Assembly (NCBI RefSeq): GCF_009904055.1
Contig: NZ_WYDP01000016.1
Span: 1-48,980, forward strand
Source of the DNA: Rubellimicrobium sp. CFH 75288
Lineage (GTDB): Bacteria > Pseudomonadota > Alphaproteobacteria > Rhodobacterales > Rhodobacteraceae
Reading direction: 5' to 3'
DNA length: 48,980 nt
Position 1 is the first letter of the stretch. Each line of letters starts with the position of its first letter. The notes below the pieces were generated by a model. It did not search any database and was not told the DNA's origin. It worked only from the letters and a program-made list of their open reading frames with translations. This document shows, piece by piece, positions 1 through 9,962 of this stretch. Position numbers and translations under genes: made by a program.

Positions 1-426
1 GCGCGCGTCCTGCGGCCGCCGCCCGATCCGCCCCGCACCCGCGAGGGGCCCGGGCGGCCCGTGCCGCCCCGGCCGGGCCGCTCCGCCACGAGGGGGGGCC
101 GTCCGCCTGCCTGCCTGCCCATGCGCCTCCGCTCCTGACCGGCCGGAGCCGGTACGCGAAACGCGGGGACCATACCGGTCCCGTGCGGGCTTGTCGAACG
201 GCGAGCGACCCGGTCGGCATTTTCCTTCTGCCGAAGAAACAGGCATGTGCCCCGATTTGTGCATTTCCTCTGGGATTCTGCCGCAACTCCCCGTGCAGGT
301 GGGGCGCTCCCGACTTGCCGCCGGGGCAGGCGGGGCGCCTTCTCGGCTCGACAGATCCCGGCAGGGCCGGCCGGGGGCGAGGGATTGCATGCAGGGGCCG
401 CGAGGACAGGCCGAAAGGAAGGGGAC
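1..426. other. Region upstream of glnK without a recognisable gene
   Basis: No convincing coding sequence is visible. The frame of the downstream amtB gene stays open through this stretch, but its translation is arginine- and proline-rich and has no P-II-like or transporter-like content, so it is a composition effect. The part around 225-300 is less GC-rich and is the most likely place for the promoter of the P-II/amtB operon. Family knowledge predicts NtrC and sigma-54 control of such operons. A TGC...GTGCA arrangement at about 248-263 loosely resembles an NtrC half-site pair, but its spacing is off by one and no good GG-N10-GC sigma-54 element was found, so no site is claimed. Confidence 0.5.
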
Positions 427-765
427 GTGAAACTCATCATCGCAGCGATCAAGCCGTTCAAGCTCGAGGAGGTGCGCGAGGCGCTCACCGCCCAGGGCGT
501 GCGCGGCATGATGGTGACGGAGATCAAGGGCTTCGGCGCGCAGTCGGGGCATACGGAAATCTACCGGGGCGCCGAATACGCCGTGGCCTTCGTGCCCAAG
601 GTGAAGCTCGAGATCGTGGTGCCCGATGCCCTGGCCGAGGCGGTCGTGACGACCATCGCGCGCACGGCGCGCACCGACAAGATCGGCGACGGCAAGATCT
701 TCGTGCTGGATGTCGAGTCGGCGCTGCGGGTGCGCACGGGAGAGACCGGAGAGGACGCGCTGTGA
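427..765 (+). CDS. glnK: Nitrogen regulatory protein P-II
   Basis: A 112-residue P-II signal protein, the usual length. P-II trimers sense 2-oxoglutarate and ATP/ADP and control ammonium channels, NtrB and glutamine synthetase adenylylation. The start is the GTG at 427, preceded by an AAGGAAGG ribosome site. It gives the classic N-terminus (M/V)[12 protein letters not shown]. Tyr51, the uridylylation site in the T-loop (sequence EYAVAF), is present. So are the TEIKGFG segment and the B-loop region [14 protein letters not shown]. The gene lies 23 bases upstream of amtB in the same direction, the standard glnK-amtB pairing, which suggests GlnK rather than GlnB. A GlnB identity cannot be excluded from sequence alone. 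Both genes are expected to be induced in low nitrogen. Confidence 0.95.
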   Translation: MKLIIAAIKPFKLEEVREALTAQGVRGMMVTEIKGFGAQSGHTEIYRGAEYAVAFVPKVKLEIVVPDALAEAVVTTIARTARTDKIGDGKIFVLDVESALRVRTGETGEDAL

Positions 766-788
766 TCGGGACATCAGGAGGACAGGGG

Positions 789-2183
<1,395 letters not shown>

Positions 2184-2188
2184 GACGC

Positions 2189-2223
2189 GCCCGGGGGCGG
2201 GCCTCCTCCCCCCGCCCCCGGGC
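2189..2223. terminator. Perfect 13-bp GC hairpin after amtB
   Basis: The left arm GCCCGGGGGCGGG (2189-2201) and right arm CCCGCCCCCGGGC (2211-2223) are exact reverse complements around a nine-base loop. It begins six bases after the amtB stop and lies between two convergent genes. There is no U-tract on either strand, so it is a terminator-like structure and not a textbook intrinsic terminator. Confidence 0.65.
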
Positions 2224-2229
2224 ACCGGC

Positions 2230-2258
2230 GGCCCGCGCGGTCCTCCCCCGCGCGGGCC
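2230..2258. terminator. Second perfect GC hairpin between convergent genes
   Basis: The arms GGCCCGCGCGG (2230-2240) and CCGCGCGGGCC (2248-2258) are exact reverse complements with a seven-base loop TCCTCCC. It lies ten bases before the stop of the leftward aminotransferase gene and six bases after the first hairpin. The likely role is bidirectional termination or 3'-end protection for the convergent transcripts. Confidence 0.6.
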
Positions 2259-2268
2259 GATCCCGTTC

Positions 2269-3450
2269 TCAGAGCCCCGTCTCGACCATCGCGCGCGCGA
2301 GGACGGGGACGGTCGCGGGGTTGAGGCCCGCGATGTTCACGCGCCCGTCGCCCACCATGTAGATCCCGTGATCCTCGCGCATCCGCGCCACCTGCTCGGG
2401 CGTGGCGCCCAGCCGCGAGAACATCCCCCGGTGGCGGCGCAGGAAGTCGAACCGGTCGTCGTTGGTCAGCCGCCGCAGCTCGGCCGCGAGCGCGCTCCGC
2501 AGCGCGGCCATGCCGTCGCGGATCCCGGCCAGCTCCGCCTCCCACTCCGCGCGCAGGGCGGCGTCGCCGAGCACGGTCGAGACGATCCGCGCGCCATGGT
2601 CGGGCGGAAAGGAATAGGTCTGGCGGTTGAGATGGGCGAGCGCCCCCTGCGCGCGGCGCGCAGCCTCCCCGCTTGCGCCCACGGCCATCAGCAGGCCCGC
2701 GCGCTCGCGGTAGATGCCGAAGTTCTTGGAGCAGGACAGCGCGATCAGGCATTCGCCCGAGGCGGCAAGGCGGCGCGTGGCGGCGGCATCGGCCTCGAGA
2801 CCCTCGCCGAAGCCGAGATAGGCCAGATCCACGAGCGGCAGGGCGCCGCGCCGCCGCAGCAGCGCGTCGATCTCGGCCCAGGTCTCCGCGTCCGGGTCCG
2901 CGCCGGTGGGGTTGTGGCAGCAGCCGTGCAGCAGCACCGCATCCCCCTCCGCCACCCCCCCGAGATCGGCGAGCATGCCCCCGGCATCCACGCCGCGCGT
3001 TTCCGGGTCGAAGTAGCGGAAGGGCCGGGCCGGGATGCCGAGATGGCGCAGGATCGACAGGTGGTTGGGCCAGGTCGGGTCCGGCACCCAGACCGTGAGA
3101 TCCGGCCGGGCCATGCGCGCCAGTTCGAAGGCGAGGCGCACCGCCCCCGTGCCGCCGGGCGTCGCCGCCGCCGCGATGTGCGCGCGGGGCGCCGCCCCGT
3201 CCAGCACCAGCGGGATCAGCGCGTCGGCAAAGGCCGGATCGCCCGCGAGCGCGGTATAGGTCTTGGTCGTCTCGCCCTCCCAGATGCGCCGCTCGGCCTC
3301 GCGCACGGCACGCATGATGGGCGTTCGCCCCTCGGCGTCGCGATAGACCCCCACCCCGAGGTCGATCTTGTCCGCGCGCGGATCGGCGCGAAAGGCCGCC
3401 ATGAGCGAGAGGATGGCGTCGGGGGGCTGCTCCGGCAGGCGGTCGAGCAT
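2269..3450 (-). CDS. Aromatic/aspartate aminotransferase (class I, TyrB/AspC-like)
   Basis: A 393-residue PLP-dependent fold-type I transaminase of the AspC/TyrB group, which transfers amino groups between aromatic amino acids or aspartate and 2-oxoglutarate in the cytosol. Family marks in order are the N-terminal KIDLGVGVYRD segment, the YTALAGDPAF region, the HGCCHNPTG motif, the DLAYLGFG metal/PLP region, and the Schiff-base lysine Lys242 in SCSKNFGIYRER. The start is the ATG at 3450, with AAGGAGA just upstream. The gene lies ten bases downstream of the sulfurtransferase gene on the same strand, so the two probably form an operon. A cysteine transamination/3-mercaptopyruvate link is plausible, because AspC-type enzymes can make 3-mercaptopyruvate, the substrate of that neighbour. 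Whether aspartate or tyrosine is preferred cannot be read from sequence. Confidence 0.9.
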   Translation of the reverse strand: MLDRLPEQPPDAILSLMAAFRADPRADKIDLGVGVYRDAEGRTPIMRAVREAERRIWEGETTKTYTALAGDPAFADALIPLVLDGAAPRAHIAAAATPGGTGAVRLAFELARMARPDLTVWVPDPTWPNHLSILRHLGIPARPFRYFDPETRGVDAGGMLADLGGVAEGDAVLLHGCCHNPTGADPDAETWAEIDALLRRRGALPLVDLAYLGFGEGLEADAAATRRLAASGECLIALSCSKNFGIYRERAGLLMAVGASGEAARRAQGALAHLNRQTYSFPPDHGARIVSTVLGDAALRAEWEAELAGIRDGMAALRSALAAELRRLTNDDRFDFLRRHRGMFSRLGATPEQVARMREDHGIYMVGDGRVNIAGLNPATVPVLARAMVETGL

Positions 3451-3460
3451 GATGTCTCCT

Positions 3461-4300
3461 TCAGGGTCCGGTGGCCACGGGCCGGGCAGGGTCCGCGCCC
3501 CATTCCGCCCAGGACCCGTCATAGAGCGCGTGCGGCCGGCCCAGCCGCTCGAGCGCGAGCGCGAGGATCGCCGCCGTGATGCCCGAGCCGCAGGTCACCA
3601 CGGCCTCCTGCCCCTCCCAGGGCGCGAGGAGCCGGGCCAGCGCCTCGGGCGGCTTCATCCGCCCGTCGGGGCCGAGAAGGGCGGCATAGTGGAGGTTCGC
3701 GGCACCCGGCATGTGGCCGGGGCGGATGCCGGGGCGCGGCTCGGCCTCCTCGCCGCGGAAGCGCGCGGGCGAGCGCGCGTCGAGCACGGCCCCCCCGGCG
3801 GCGAGGGTGCGGGCGACGTCCCCGGCCTCGGCGCGGCGCACGAGGGGGGCGCCCGCGCGAAAGGCGCCGGGCGCGACGGGGGCGGGATCGCCGCTTTCGA
3901 CCGGACGCCCCCCGGCGCGCCAGAGCGGCAGGCCCCCGTCGAGCACGGCGACCCGCCGGTGGCCCATCAGGCGGAAGGTCCACCAGGCGCGCGCCGCCGA
4001 GAAGAGCCCGACGGAGTCGTAGCAGACCACCTGGGTCTCGGGGCCGAGGCCGGCCGCGCGGGCCCAGGCCTCGAACACGGCCGGGGGCGGGGCGGTGTGC
4101 GGCAGGGGCGAGGCCGGGTCGGCCACCGCATCGAGGTCGAGCCGCCGCGCGCCGGGGATGCGGGCCGCGCGGAACTCCGCCTCCGCGTCGCGCCCCGTCC
4201 CCGGCAGGTGCCAGGATGCGTCCACGGGCACCGCGCCGCCCAAGCCGAGCCGTGCGGCCAGCCAGTCGGGAGAGACGAGGGTCTGCGGGTCGTCCTGCAT
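3461..4300 (-). CDS. sseA: 3-mercaptopyruvate sulfurtransferase
   Basis: A 279-residue protein with two rhodanese domains: an inactive N-terminal half (about residues 5-120, with CYDSVGLFSAARAWWTFR) and a catalytic C-terminal half (about 150-275). The active-site loop is CGSGITA with catalytic Cys237, which is the mercaptopyruvate sulfurtransferase version of the loop and differs from that of thiosulfate sulfurtransferase. It transfers sulfane sulfur from 3-mercaptopyruvate to thiols or cyanide, leaving pyruvate. The ATG at 4300 follows a GGGAGG ribosome site. The gene is divergent from the YdeP-type oxidoreductase starting at 4416 and precedes the aminotransferase in an apparent two-gene operon, which fits cysteine-sulfur metabolism. 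Confidence 0.9.
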   Translation of the reverse strand: MQDDPQTLVSPDWLAARLGLGGAVPVDASWHLPGTGRDAEAEFRAARIPGARRLDLDAVADPASPLPHTAPPPAVFEAWARAAGLGPETQVVCYDSVGLFSAARAWWTFRLMGHRRVAVLDGGLPLWRAGGRPVESGDPAPVAPGAFRAGAPLVRRAEAGDVARTLAAGGAVLDARSPARFRGEEAEPRPGIRPGHMPGAANLHYAALLGPDGRMKPPEALARLLAPWEGQEAVVTCGSGITAAILALALERLGRPHALYDGSWAEWGADPARPVATGP

Positions 4301-4415
4301 GGGCCCTCCCCTACGGTCGCCATCCGTCCGGCGCAAGCGCGGCAGGAACCCCGCCCCCCGGCTCGCGTTGGGGTCCGGCCAGAGCCCACCCGGCCAGCCG
4401 ACGGGGAGATGCCCG

Positions 4416-6692
4416 ATGAAGGACGGACGCGAGGCCCGCCAGAGGTCCGACACCCCCCATTACGAGCATCCCTCCGGCGGATGGGGCTCGCTGCGCGGCA
4501 TCGCCTCGGTGCTGGCGGACGAGAGGCCCACGCCCGGCGCGCTGCGCACGCTGGCGCGGCAGAACAAGCCCGGCGGGCACATGTGCACCTCCTGCGCCTG
4601 GACCAAGCCCGCCCAGCCGCACCTGGCCGAGTTCTGCGAGAACGGCGCCAAGGCGACGATCTGGGACCTGACGGCGGCGCGCTGCGGACCGGACTTCTTT
4701 GCCGCCCACACGCTGGCCGAGCTGCGCGGCTGGTCGGACCACGAACTCGAGCGCGCCGGGCGGCTCACCCATCCGATGCGCTACGACGCCGGCAGCGACC
4801 GCTACGTGCCCTGCGCGTGGGAGGATGCCTTCCGCGAGATCGGCGCGATCCTGAAGCGCACTGACCCCAAGGCCACCGTGTTCTACACCTCGGGCCGCGC
4901 AAGCCTCGAGACCTCCTACCTGATCGCGCTGTTCGCGCGGGCCTTCGGGCACATCAACCTGCCCGACAGTTCCAACATGTGCCACGAGACCACGAGCGTC
5001 GGTCTCAAGAAGGTGACGGGCTCGCCCGTCGGAACCTGCGTGCACGAGGACTTCTCGCATTGCGACCTGATGCTGTTCTTCGGGCAGAACACGGGCACCA
5101 ACTCGCCGCGCTTTCTCCACGACCTGCAGAAGGCCAAGAAGCGCGGCTGCCGGATCGTGACCTTCAATCCCATCCGCGAGCGCGGCCTCGTGGAGTTCAC
5201 GAACCCCCAGAACCCGGCCGAGATGACCGTGGCCCCGCCCACGCCGATCTCGGACATCTATCTCCAGCTGCGCCCCGGCGGCGACGTGGCCGCCTTGTCG
5301 GGCCTGATCAAGCGCGTCCTCGAACTCGAGGCCGAGAAGGGCGGCGTGCTCGACCGCGTGTTCATCGCGGCGCACACGACCGGCTTCGAGGAGATGCGCG
5401 CGCGGATTGCGGCGCTGTCCTGGGACGACATCGAGCGCGAATCGGGCCTGCGCCGCCGCGAACTCGAGGAAGTGGCCGAGCTTTACGCCCGCTCCCGGCG
5501 CGTGATCGGCCTCTACGGCATGGGGCTCACCCAGCACGTCAAGGGCTGGCTCAACATCGCCATGCTGGTGAACCTGCTGCTGCTGCGCGGCAATATCGGG
5601 CGCAAGGGGACCGGCATCTCGCCCGTCCGCGGCCATTCCAACGTGCAGGGGCAGCGCACGGTGGGCATCACGGAAAAGCCCGAACTGGTCCCGAACGACA
5701 GGCTGCGCGACCTCTTCGGCATCGAGCCCCCCATGGAGGAGGGGATGACCACCGTGAAGGTGGTCGAGGGGGTGCTCGACGGCACGGTGAAGGCCTTTGT
5801 GGCCTTCGGCGGCAACTTCGCCCGGGCCATTCCCGACAACCGCCGGGCCGAGCCCGCCTGGGCGGGGCTCGATCTCAACGTGCAGATCGCGACCAAGCTC
5901 AACCGCTCGCACCTCCTGCCGGGGCGGGCGACCTGGCTGCTGCCCTGCCTCGTGCGGGCCGAGGAGGACCGGCAGGCAACGGGCCCGCAGGTCGTCACGA
6001 TCGAGGATTCGCTGAGCTGCATCCACGGCTCTCTCGGCAAGCGGCGCCCGGCCTCCGAGCACCTGCGCTCGGAGGTGGCGATCGTCTGCGGGCTGGCCAA
6101 GGCCACGCTCGAGCCCAACCCGCGGCTCCGCTGGGACGAATGGACCGGCGATTACGGCCTGATCCGCGACCTGATCGAGCGGACCTACCCGGATCAGTTC
6201 CGCGACTTCAACGCGCGGCTCTTCGTGCCGGGGGGCTTCCACAAGGGCAATGCCGCGCGCGAACGCCGCTGGGAGACCGAGTCCGGCCGGGCCGAGTTCA
6301 CGGCGCCCGACACGCTCTCGGCCTTGCCGGGGCCCCTGCCCGAGGAGGCGCTGACCCTGATCACGCTGCGCTCGAACGACCAGTTCAACACGACCGTGTA
6401 CGGCTTCCGCGACCGGCTGCGGGGCCTGTCGGGGCCGCGCGACATCGTGCTCCTGAACCCCGAGGAGATCGCGCGGCGCGGCCTGCGCGAGGGGCAGAGC
6501 GTGCGCGTGGAATGCGCGACCGGGGACGGCGAGGACCGGGCGGTGGAGCTGCGCGTGACCGCCTACGACCTGCCCGACGGCTGCGCCGCGGCCTACTACC
6601 CCGAGGCCAATCCGCTGATCCCGCTCGGCCTCTATGACGAGCTGTCGCACACCCCGGCCTACAAGGGCGTGCCGGTCCGCATCCGGGCCTGA
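4416..6692 (+). CDS. FdhF/YdeP-family molybdopterin oxidoreductase
   Basis: A 758-residue molybdopterin oxidoreductase alpha subunit. Its length closely matches E. coli YdeP, and the whole protein resembles the TIGR01701 type. The N-terminus carries MCTSCAW with a later FCENGAKAT. This arrangement resembles the iron-sulfur region of formate dehydrogenases but is shorter. NMCHETTSVGL aligns with the catalytic Sec-His site of FdhF, with Cys in place of Sec. A C-terminal molydop-binding domain (about residues 630-755) includes TLRSNDQFNTTVYG. The start at ATG 4416 gives MKDGREARQRSD. An ATG at 4409 is out of frame. The function is not known with certainty: YdeP is linked to acid resistance in E. 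coli, and formate oxidation is unproven. No fdhD or small subunit gene is adjacent, so partners must lie elsewhere. Confidence 0.85.
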   Translation: MKDGREARQRSDTPHYEHPSGGWGSLRGIASVLADERPTPGALRTLARQNKPGGHMCTSCAWTKPAQPHLAEFCENGAKATIWDLTAARCGPDFFAAHTLAELRGWSDHELERAGRLTHPMRYDAGSDRYVPCAWEDAFREIGAILKRTDPKATVFYTSGRASLETSYLIALFARAFGHINLPDSSNMCHETTSVGLKKVTGSPVGTCVHEDFSHCDLMLFFGQNTGTNSPRFLHDLQKAKKRGCRIVTFNPIRERGLVEFTNPQNPAEMTVAPPTPISDIYLQLRPGGDVAALSGLIKRVLELEAEKGGVLDRVFIAAHTTGFEEMRARIAALSWDDIERESGLRRRELEEVAELYARSRRVIGLYGMGLTQHVKGWLNIAMLVNLLLLRGNIGRKGTGISPVRGHSNVQGQRTVGITEKPELVPNDRLRDLFGIEPPMEEGMTTVKVVEGVLDGTVKAFVAFGGNFARAIPDNRRAEPAWAGLDLNVQIATKLNRSHLLPGRATWLLPCLVRAEEDRQATGPQVVTIEDSLSCIHGSLGKRRPASEHLRSEVAIVCGLAKATLEPNPRLRWDEWTGDYGLIRDLIERTYPDQFRDFNARLFVPGGFHKGNAARERRWETESGRAEFTAPDTLSALPGPLPEEALTLITLRSNDQFNTTVYGFRDRLRGLSGPRDIVLLNPEEIARRGLREGQSVRVECATGDGEDRAVELRVTAYDLPDGCAAAYYPEANPLIPLGLYDELSHTPAYKGVPVRIRA

Positions 6693-6695
6693 CGC

Positions 6696-7874
6696 TCAGA
6701 GCGCGTCGAGCAGCGCCCGCGTGGGCCAGGCATCGGCGGGCAGGCCCAGCCGGGCCTGCTCGGCCTGGACGGCGTCGCGCGTGCGGGCCCCGAGGATGCC
6801 GTCGATGGCGCCCACGTCATGGCCGCGCGCGGCGAGCCGCTCCTGCAGGAGGCGCATCTCCTCGCCCGACAGGCCCGGTTCGGGCTCGCCGGCGAGATAG
6901 CGCGGCGCCCCCTCGATGCGGGTCGCGAAATAGGCGGCCGTCAGGACATAGGTCAGGCTCTGGTTCCAGGCGGTCAGGACCGGCAGGTTCGGATAGGCGA
7001 GAAAGGCCGGTCCCTTGCGGCCCACGGGCAGGAGCAGCGAGGCGGGCAGGTCCGGCAGGGTCCCTTCGCGCGGGCTGACGCCCATTGCGGCCCAGTCCGA
7101 GGCCGGCCGCTCGCGGCCCAGTCCAGTCAGGGACCAGTCGAGGTCCCCGGGCACGACGACCTCCTGCAGCCAGGGCTCGTCCGGGCGCCAGCCCAGGCCC
7201 CGCAGCATCTGCGCCGCCGAGAGCAGCGCATCGGGCGCCGAGCCCTTCAGATCCACCCGGCCGTCCCCGTCGCCGTCCGCGCCGAATTCGAGGATGTCGC
7301 GCGGCAGCATCTGGACCTGTCCGATCTCGCCCGCCCAGGCGCCGGTCACGTCCCGGTCCCATTCCCCCCGCGCGGCCAGTTCCATCGCGGCAAGGACCTG
7401 GGGCCGGAAGAGCTCGGGCCGGCGGCAATCGTGCGCGAGCGTCAGCAGCGCGTCCGTCGTGTCGAAATCGCCTTGGACGGCGCCGAAATCCGTCTCGAAG
7501 GCCCAGAAGGCCAGAAGGATGCCGCGCGGCACGCCCAGTTCCGCCTCGATGCGGTCGAAGAGGGCCCGGTGGCGCTCCTCCATCGCGGCGGCGCGGTTGA
7601 CGCGATCCTGGCTGATGAGGCGTTGCGAGAAGGTCAGGAAATCCTGCTGGAGATGGGTCTGGCCGCGGTCGCGCGCGAGGACGCGCTCGTCCTGCCGGGC
7701 CCCGCGCAGCACCGCCTCGGCGGCCTCGGGCGGAATGCCGGCCGCGACGGCCTCGGCGCGCAGGCCCTCGAGGAAATCCCCCCAGGGGCCGCCGCAGGGC
7801 ACCTCCTGCGCAGCGAGCGGCAGGGCGCAGACGGCGAGGGCGAGGGCCGGGAGGGCGCGGGGCACGAGGGGCAT
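6696..7874 (-). CDS. Lytic murein transglycosylase (MltB/SLT_2 type)
   Basis: A 392-residue exported peptidoglycan lytic transglycosylase. A signal peptide covers about residues 1-23 (hydrophobic LPALALAVCALPLAAQ). An SLT_2 catalytic domain spans about 28-325, with the catalytic glutamate Glu127 in FWAFETDFGAVQG and the family segment GEIGQVQMLPRDILEFG. A peptidoglycan-binding domain lies at about 333-392 (EEMRLLQERLAARGHDVGAIDG). It would cleave the MurNAc-GlcNAc bond in the periplasm with formation of 1,6-anhydroMurNAc. The ATG at 7874 has GGAGAGA upstream. The gene follows kup by 14 bases on the same strand, so it is probably cotranscribed with it. It is convergent with the YdeP-type gene, whose stop is only three bases away. 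Confidence 0.9.
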   Translation of the reverse strand: MPLVPRALPALALAVCALPLAAQEVPCGGPWGDFLEGLRAEAVAAGIPPEAAEAVLRGARQDERVLARDRGQTHLQQDFLTFSQRLISQDRVNRAAAMEERHRALFDRIEAELGVPRGILLAFWAFETDFGAVQGDFDTTDALLTLAHDCRRPELFRPQVLAAMELAARGEWDRDVTGAWAGEIGQVQMLPRDILEFGADGDGDGRVDLKGSAPDALLSAAQMLRGLGWRPDEPWLQEVVVPGDLDWSLTGLGRERPASDWAAMGVSPREGTLPDLPASLLLPVGRKGPAFLAYPNLPVLTAWNQSLTYVLTAAYFATRIEGAPRYLAGEPEPGLSGEEMRLLQERLAARGHDVGAIDGILGARTRDAVQAEQARLGLPADAWPTRALLDAL

Positions 7875-7888
7875 GGGGTCTCTCCGGG

Positions 7889-9886
7889 TCAGATGATGAG
7901 CTGCTGGCCGAGCTCGATCACGCGGTTCGTGGGCAGGCGGTAGAAGTCGGTGGCATTGGCGGCCGAACGCGACAGCGAGATGAACAGCGATTCCTGCCAG
8001 GCGGGCAGCCCCCTGGTCTTGGAGGGGCGGAAGGTCCGGCGGTTGAGGAAGAAGGAGGTGGACATGATGTCGAACTTCTCCCCCTGCTTGCGCGCCAGCG
8101 CGAGGGCCTTGGGCACGTTCGTCTCCTCCATGTAGCCGAAGCACAGGTCGATGCGCACGAACCGCTCGCTCAGCCGGTGGATCGTGATGCGCTCGGCATC
8201 CGGCACATAAGGCCGCGTCGCCACCGAGACGCAGACGATCATGTTGCGCTCGTGCAGGACATGGTTGTGCTTGATGTTGTGCATCAGCGCGGCCGGCGCG
8301 ATCTCGGGGTCGGAGGTCAGGAACACGGCCGTCCCGGGAACCACCTGGATCGAGCGGGACTTCTCCAGCATGGCGATCAGCGCCTCGAGGGAGGTGGCGT
8401 TGCGCCGGGCCTGCGCCTGGACGTGCTGCGTGCCCCTCACCCAGGTCCACATCACCGTGACCGCTCCGGCCGCGAACAGGATGGGCACCCAGCCCCCCTG
8501 CGGCACCTTGAGCAGGTTGGCGGCGAAGAAGGCGATCTCGAAGGCGGCAAAGGGGAGCACCGCCAGCGCGACCAGGCCCGCCGGCCAGCGCCAGGTGAGC
8601 CGGAACACGAGCACCGCCAGCACCGTCGTGATGAGCATGACGCCCGACACGGCCACCCCGTAGACCGAGGCCAGGGCCGACGAGGACCCGAAGGCCAGCA
8701 CGAGCACCACGACGCCCGCGAAATGGATGGCGTTCACGCGCGGCAGGTAGATCTGCCCCTCCTGCGACTCGGAGGTGTGCAGGATCTCGAGCCGCGGAAA
8801 CAGCCCCATCCGCACGGCCTGCTTCATCGCCGAATAGGTGCCGGAGATGACCGCCTGCGAGGCGATCACGGTGGCCAGCGTGGCGAGGATCACGAAGGGC
8901 AGAAGAAGCGCGGGCGGCGCAAGCAGGAACAACGGGTTGACGGCCGCGGCGGGATTGGACAGCACGAGCGCCCCCTGGCCGAGATAGTTGAGCACGAGAG
9001 CCGGGAAGATGAAGCCGAACCAGGCGAGCCGCAGCGGCCGGCGGCCGAAATGGCCCAGATCGGCGTAGAGCGATTCGGCTCCCGTGACGGCCAGGAAGAC
9101 CGAACCCAGGACGATCATCGACGCCCAGCCGTGGCTGACGAGAAAGCCCGCCGCATAGGCCGGGTTGAAGGCCCACAGGATGGACAGGTCGTCGAACAGG
9201 TGCCAGCCCCCCAGCGCGGCCAGCGTCACGAACCAGACGATCATGATCGGGCTGAACAGCCGCGACACCGCCCCCGTGCCCCAGCGCTGGAGCAGGAACA
9301 GCCCGGTGACGATGGCAAGGACCACGGGGATCACGAAGGGCTCGAAGGCCGGCGTCACGAGGCTCAGCGCCTCCACGGCCGAGAGCACCGAGATGGCCGG
9401 CGTGATCATCGCATCGCCCAGAAAGAGCGCCAGCCCCACCATGCCGAGCCCCAGAAGCCAGACCGGTCGGCGGTCGAGCGAGCCCTGGACCAGGGCCACG
9501 AGGCTGAGCGTGCCGCCCTCGCCGCGGTTGTCGGCCCTGAGCACGAGGGTGACGTACTTGAACGCCACCACCACGATCAGCGACCACAGCAGCAGCGAGA
9601 TGACCCCGATCACCTCGTGGCGCTGCACGCCCGCCTCGGTCGCGTCGCTCAGGGCGTGCAGCGATTCGCGCATGGCATAGATGGGGGAGGTGCCGATGTC
9701 GCCATAGACCACGCCGACCGAGCCCAGCGCGAGGGCCCAGACGCTGGCGGTGCGGTGCTGCGAGGGCGCCGGGTGGGCCGGCATCTGCTGGGCCGCGGCC
9801 GCGCTTTCGGCGGGGGTCCGGCCGTCGGCCGGCGGCGGAGCGTTGCCGCCCGTCGCGCCCCGATCGCGCCTGTCGCCGTCGCTCAT
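7889..9886 (-). CDS. kup: Kup-type potassium uptake protein
   Basis: About 665 residues of the KUP/HAK/KT family, a proton-coupled potassium importer in the inner membrane. After a poorly conserved hydrophilic N-terminus of ~45 residues, the family signature GSVGVVYGDIGTSPIYAMRE appears. About twelve membrane segments follow to residue ~460, then a soluble cytoplasmic tail containing the TSDPEIAPAALMHNIKHN segment. The ATG at 9886 is chosen. A GTG two codons earlier (9892) is equally open, and neither has a strong ribosome site. The lytic transglycosylase gene follows closely, and the TetR gene ends 76 bases upstream on the same strand. Confidence 0.93.
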   Translation of the reverse strand: MSDGDRRDRGATGGNAPPPADGRTPAESAAAAQQMPAHPAPSQHRTASVWALALGSVGVVYGDIGTSPIYAMRESLHALSDATEAGVQRHEVIGVISLLLWSLIVVVAFKYVTLVLRADNRGEGGTLSLVALVQGSLDRRPVWLLGLGMVGLALFLGDAMITPAISVLSAVEALSLVTPAFEPFVIPVVLAIVTGLFLLQRWGTGAVSRLFSPIMIVWFVTLAALGGWHLFDDLSILWAFNPAYAAGFLVSHGWASMIVLGSVFLAVTGAESLYADLGHFGRRPLRLAWFGFIFPALVLNYLGQGALVLSNPAAAVNPLFLLAPPALLLPFVILATLATVIASQAVISGTYSAMKQAVRMGLFPRLEILHTSESQEGQIYLPRVNAIHFAGVVVLVLAFGSSSALASVYGVAVSGVMLITTVLAVLVFRLTWRWPAGLVALAVLPFAAFEIAFFAANLLKVPQGGWVPILFAAGAVTVMWTWVRGTQHVQAQARRNATSLEALIAMLEKSRSIQVVPGTAVFLTSDPEIAPAALMHNIKHNHVLHERNMIVCVSVATRPYVPDAERITIHRLSERFVRIDLCFGYMEETNVPKALALARKQGEKFDIMSTSFFLNRRTFRPSKTRGLPAWQESLFISLSRSAANATDFYRLPTNRVIELGQQLII

Positions 9887-9962
9887 TGCCACGCCCCGGG
9901 GCTGCTTCCGACGGCGGGAGGCTTAGCGCGGGCCGGTCGGGGCCGCAACGCGCGCCCCTGGA

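Noticed and set aside
134-150. A 17-base sequence CCTGACCGGCCGGAGCC that also occurs at 28894-28910
   Set aside because: It is built around a GC palindrome that is likely by chance in such DNA. There are only two copies, no flanking similarity and no mobile-element features.
371-395. Sigma-54 promoter upstream of glnK (GG-N10-GC at GGGCGAGGGATTGC)
   Set aside because: Only the GG and TTGC match, and GG falls in a G run. The TGGCAC element is absent, and the site would lie only about 35 bases before the start codon with poor overall fit.
183-788. N-terminal extension of amtB running through the glnK gene
   Set aside because: The same DNA encodes a perfect P-II protein in another frame. amtB has its own ribosome site and signal peptide at 789.
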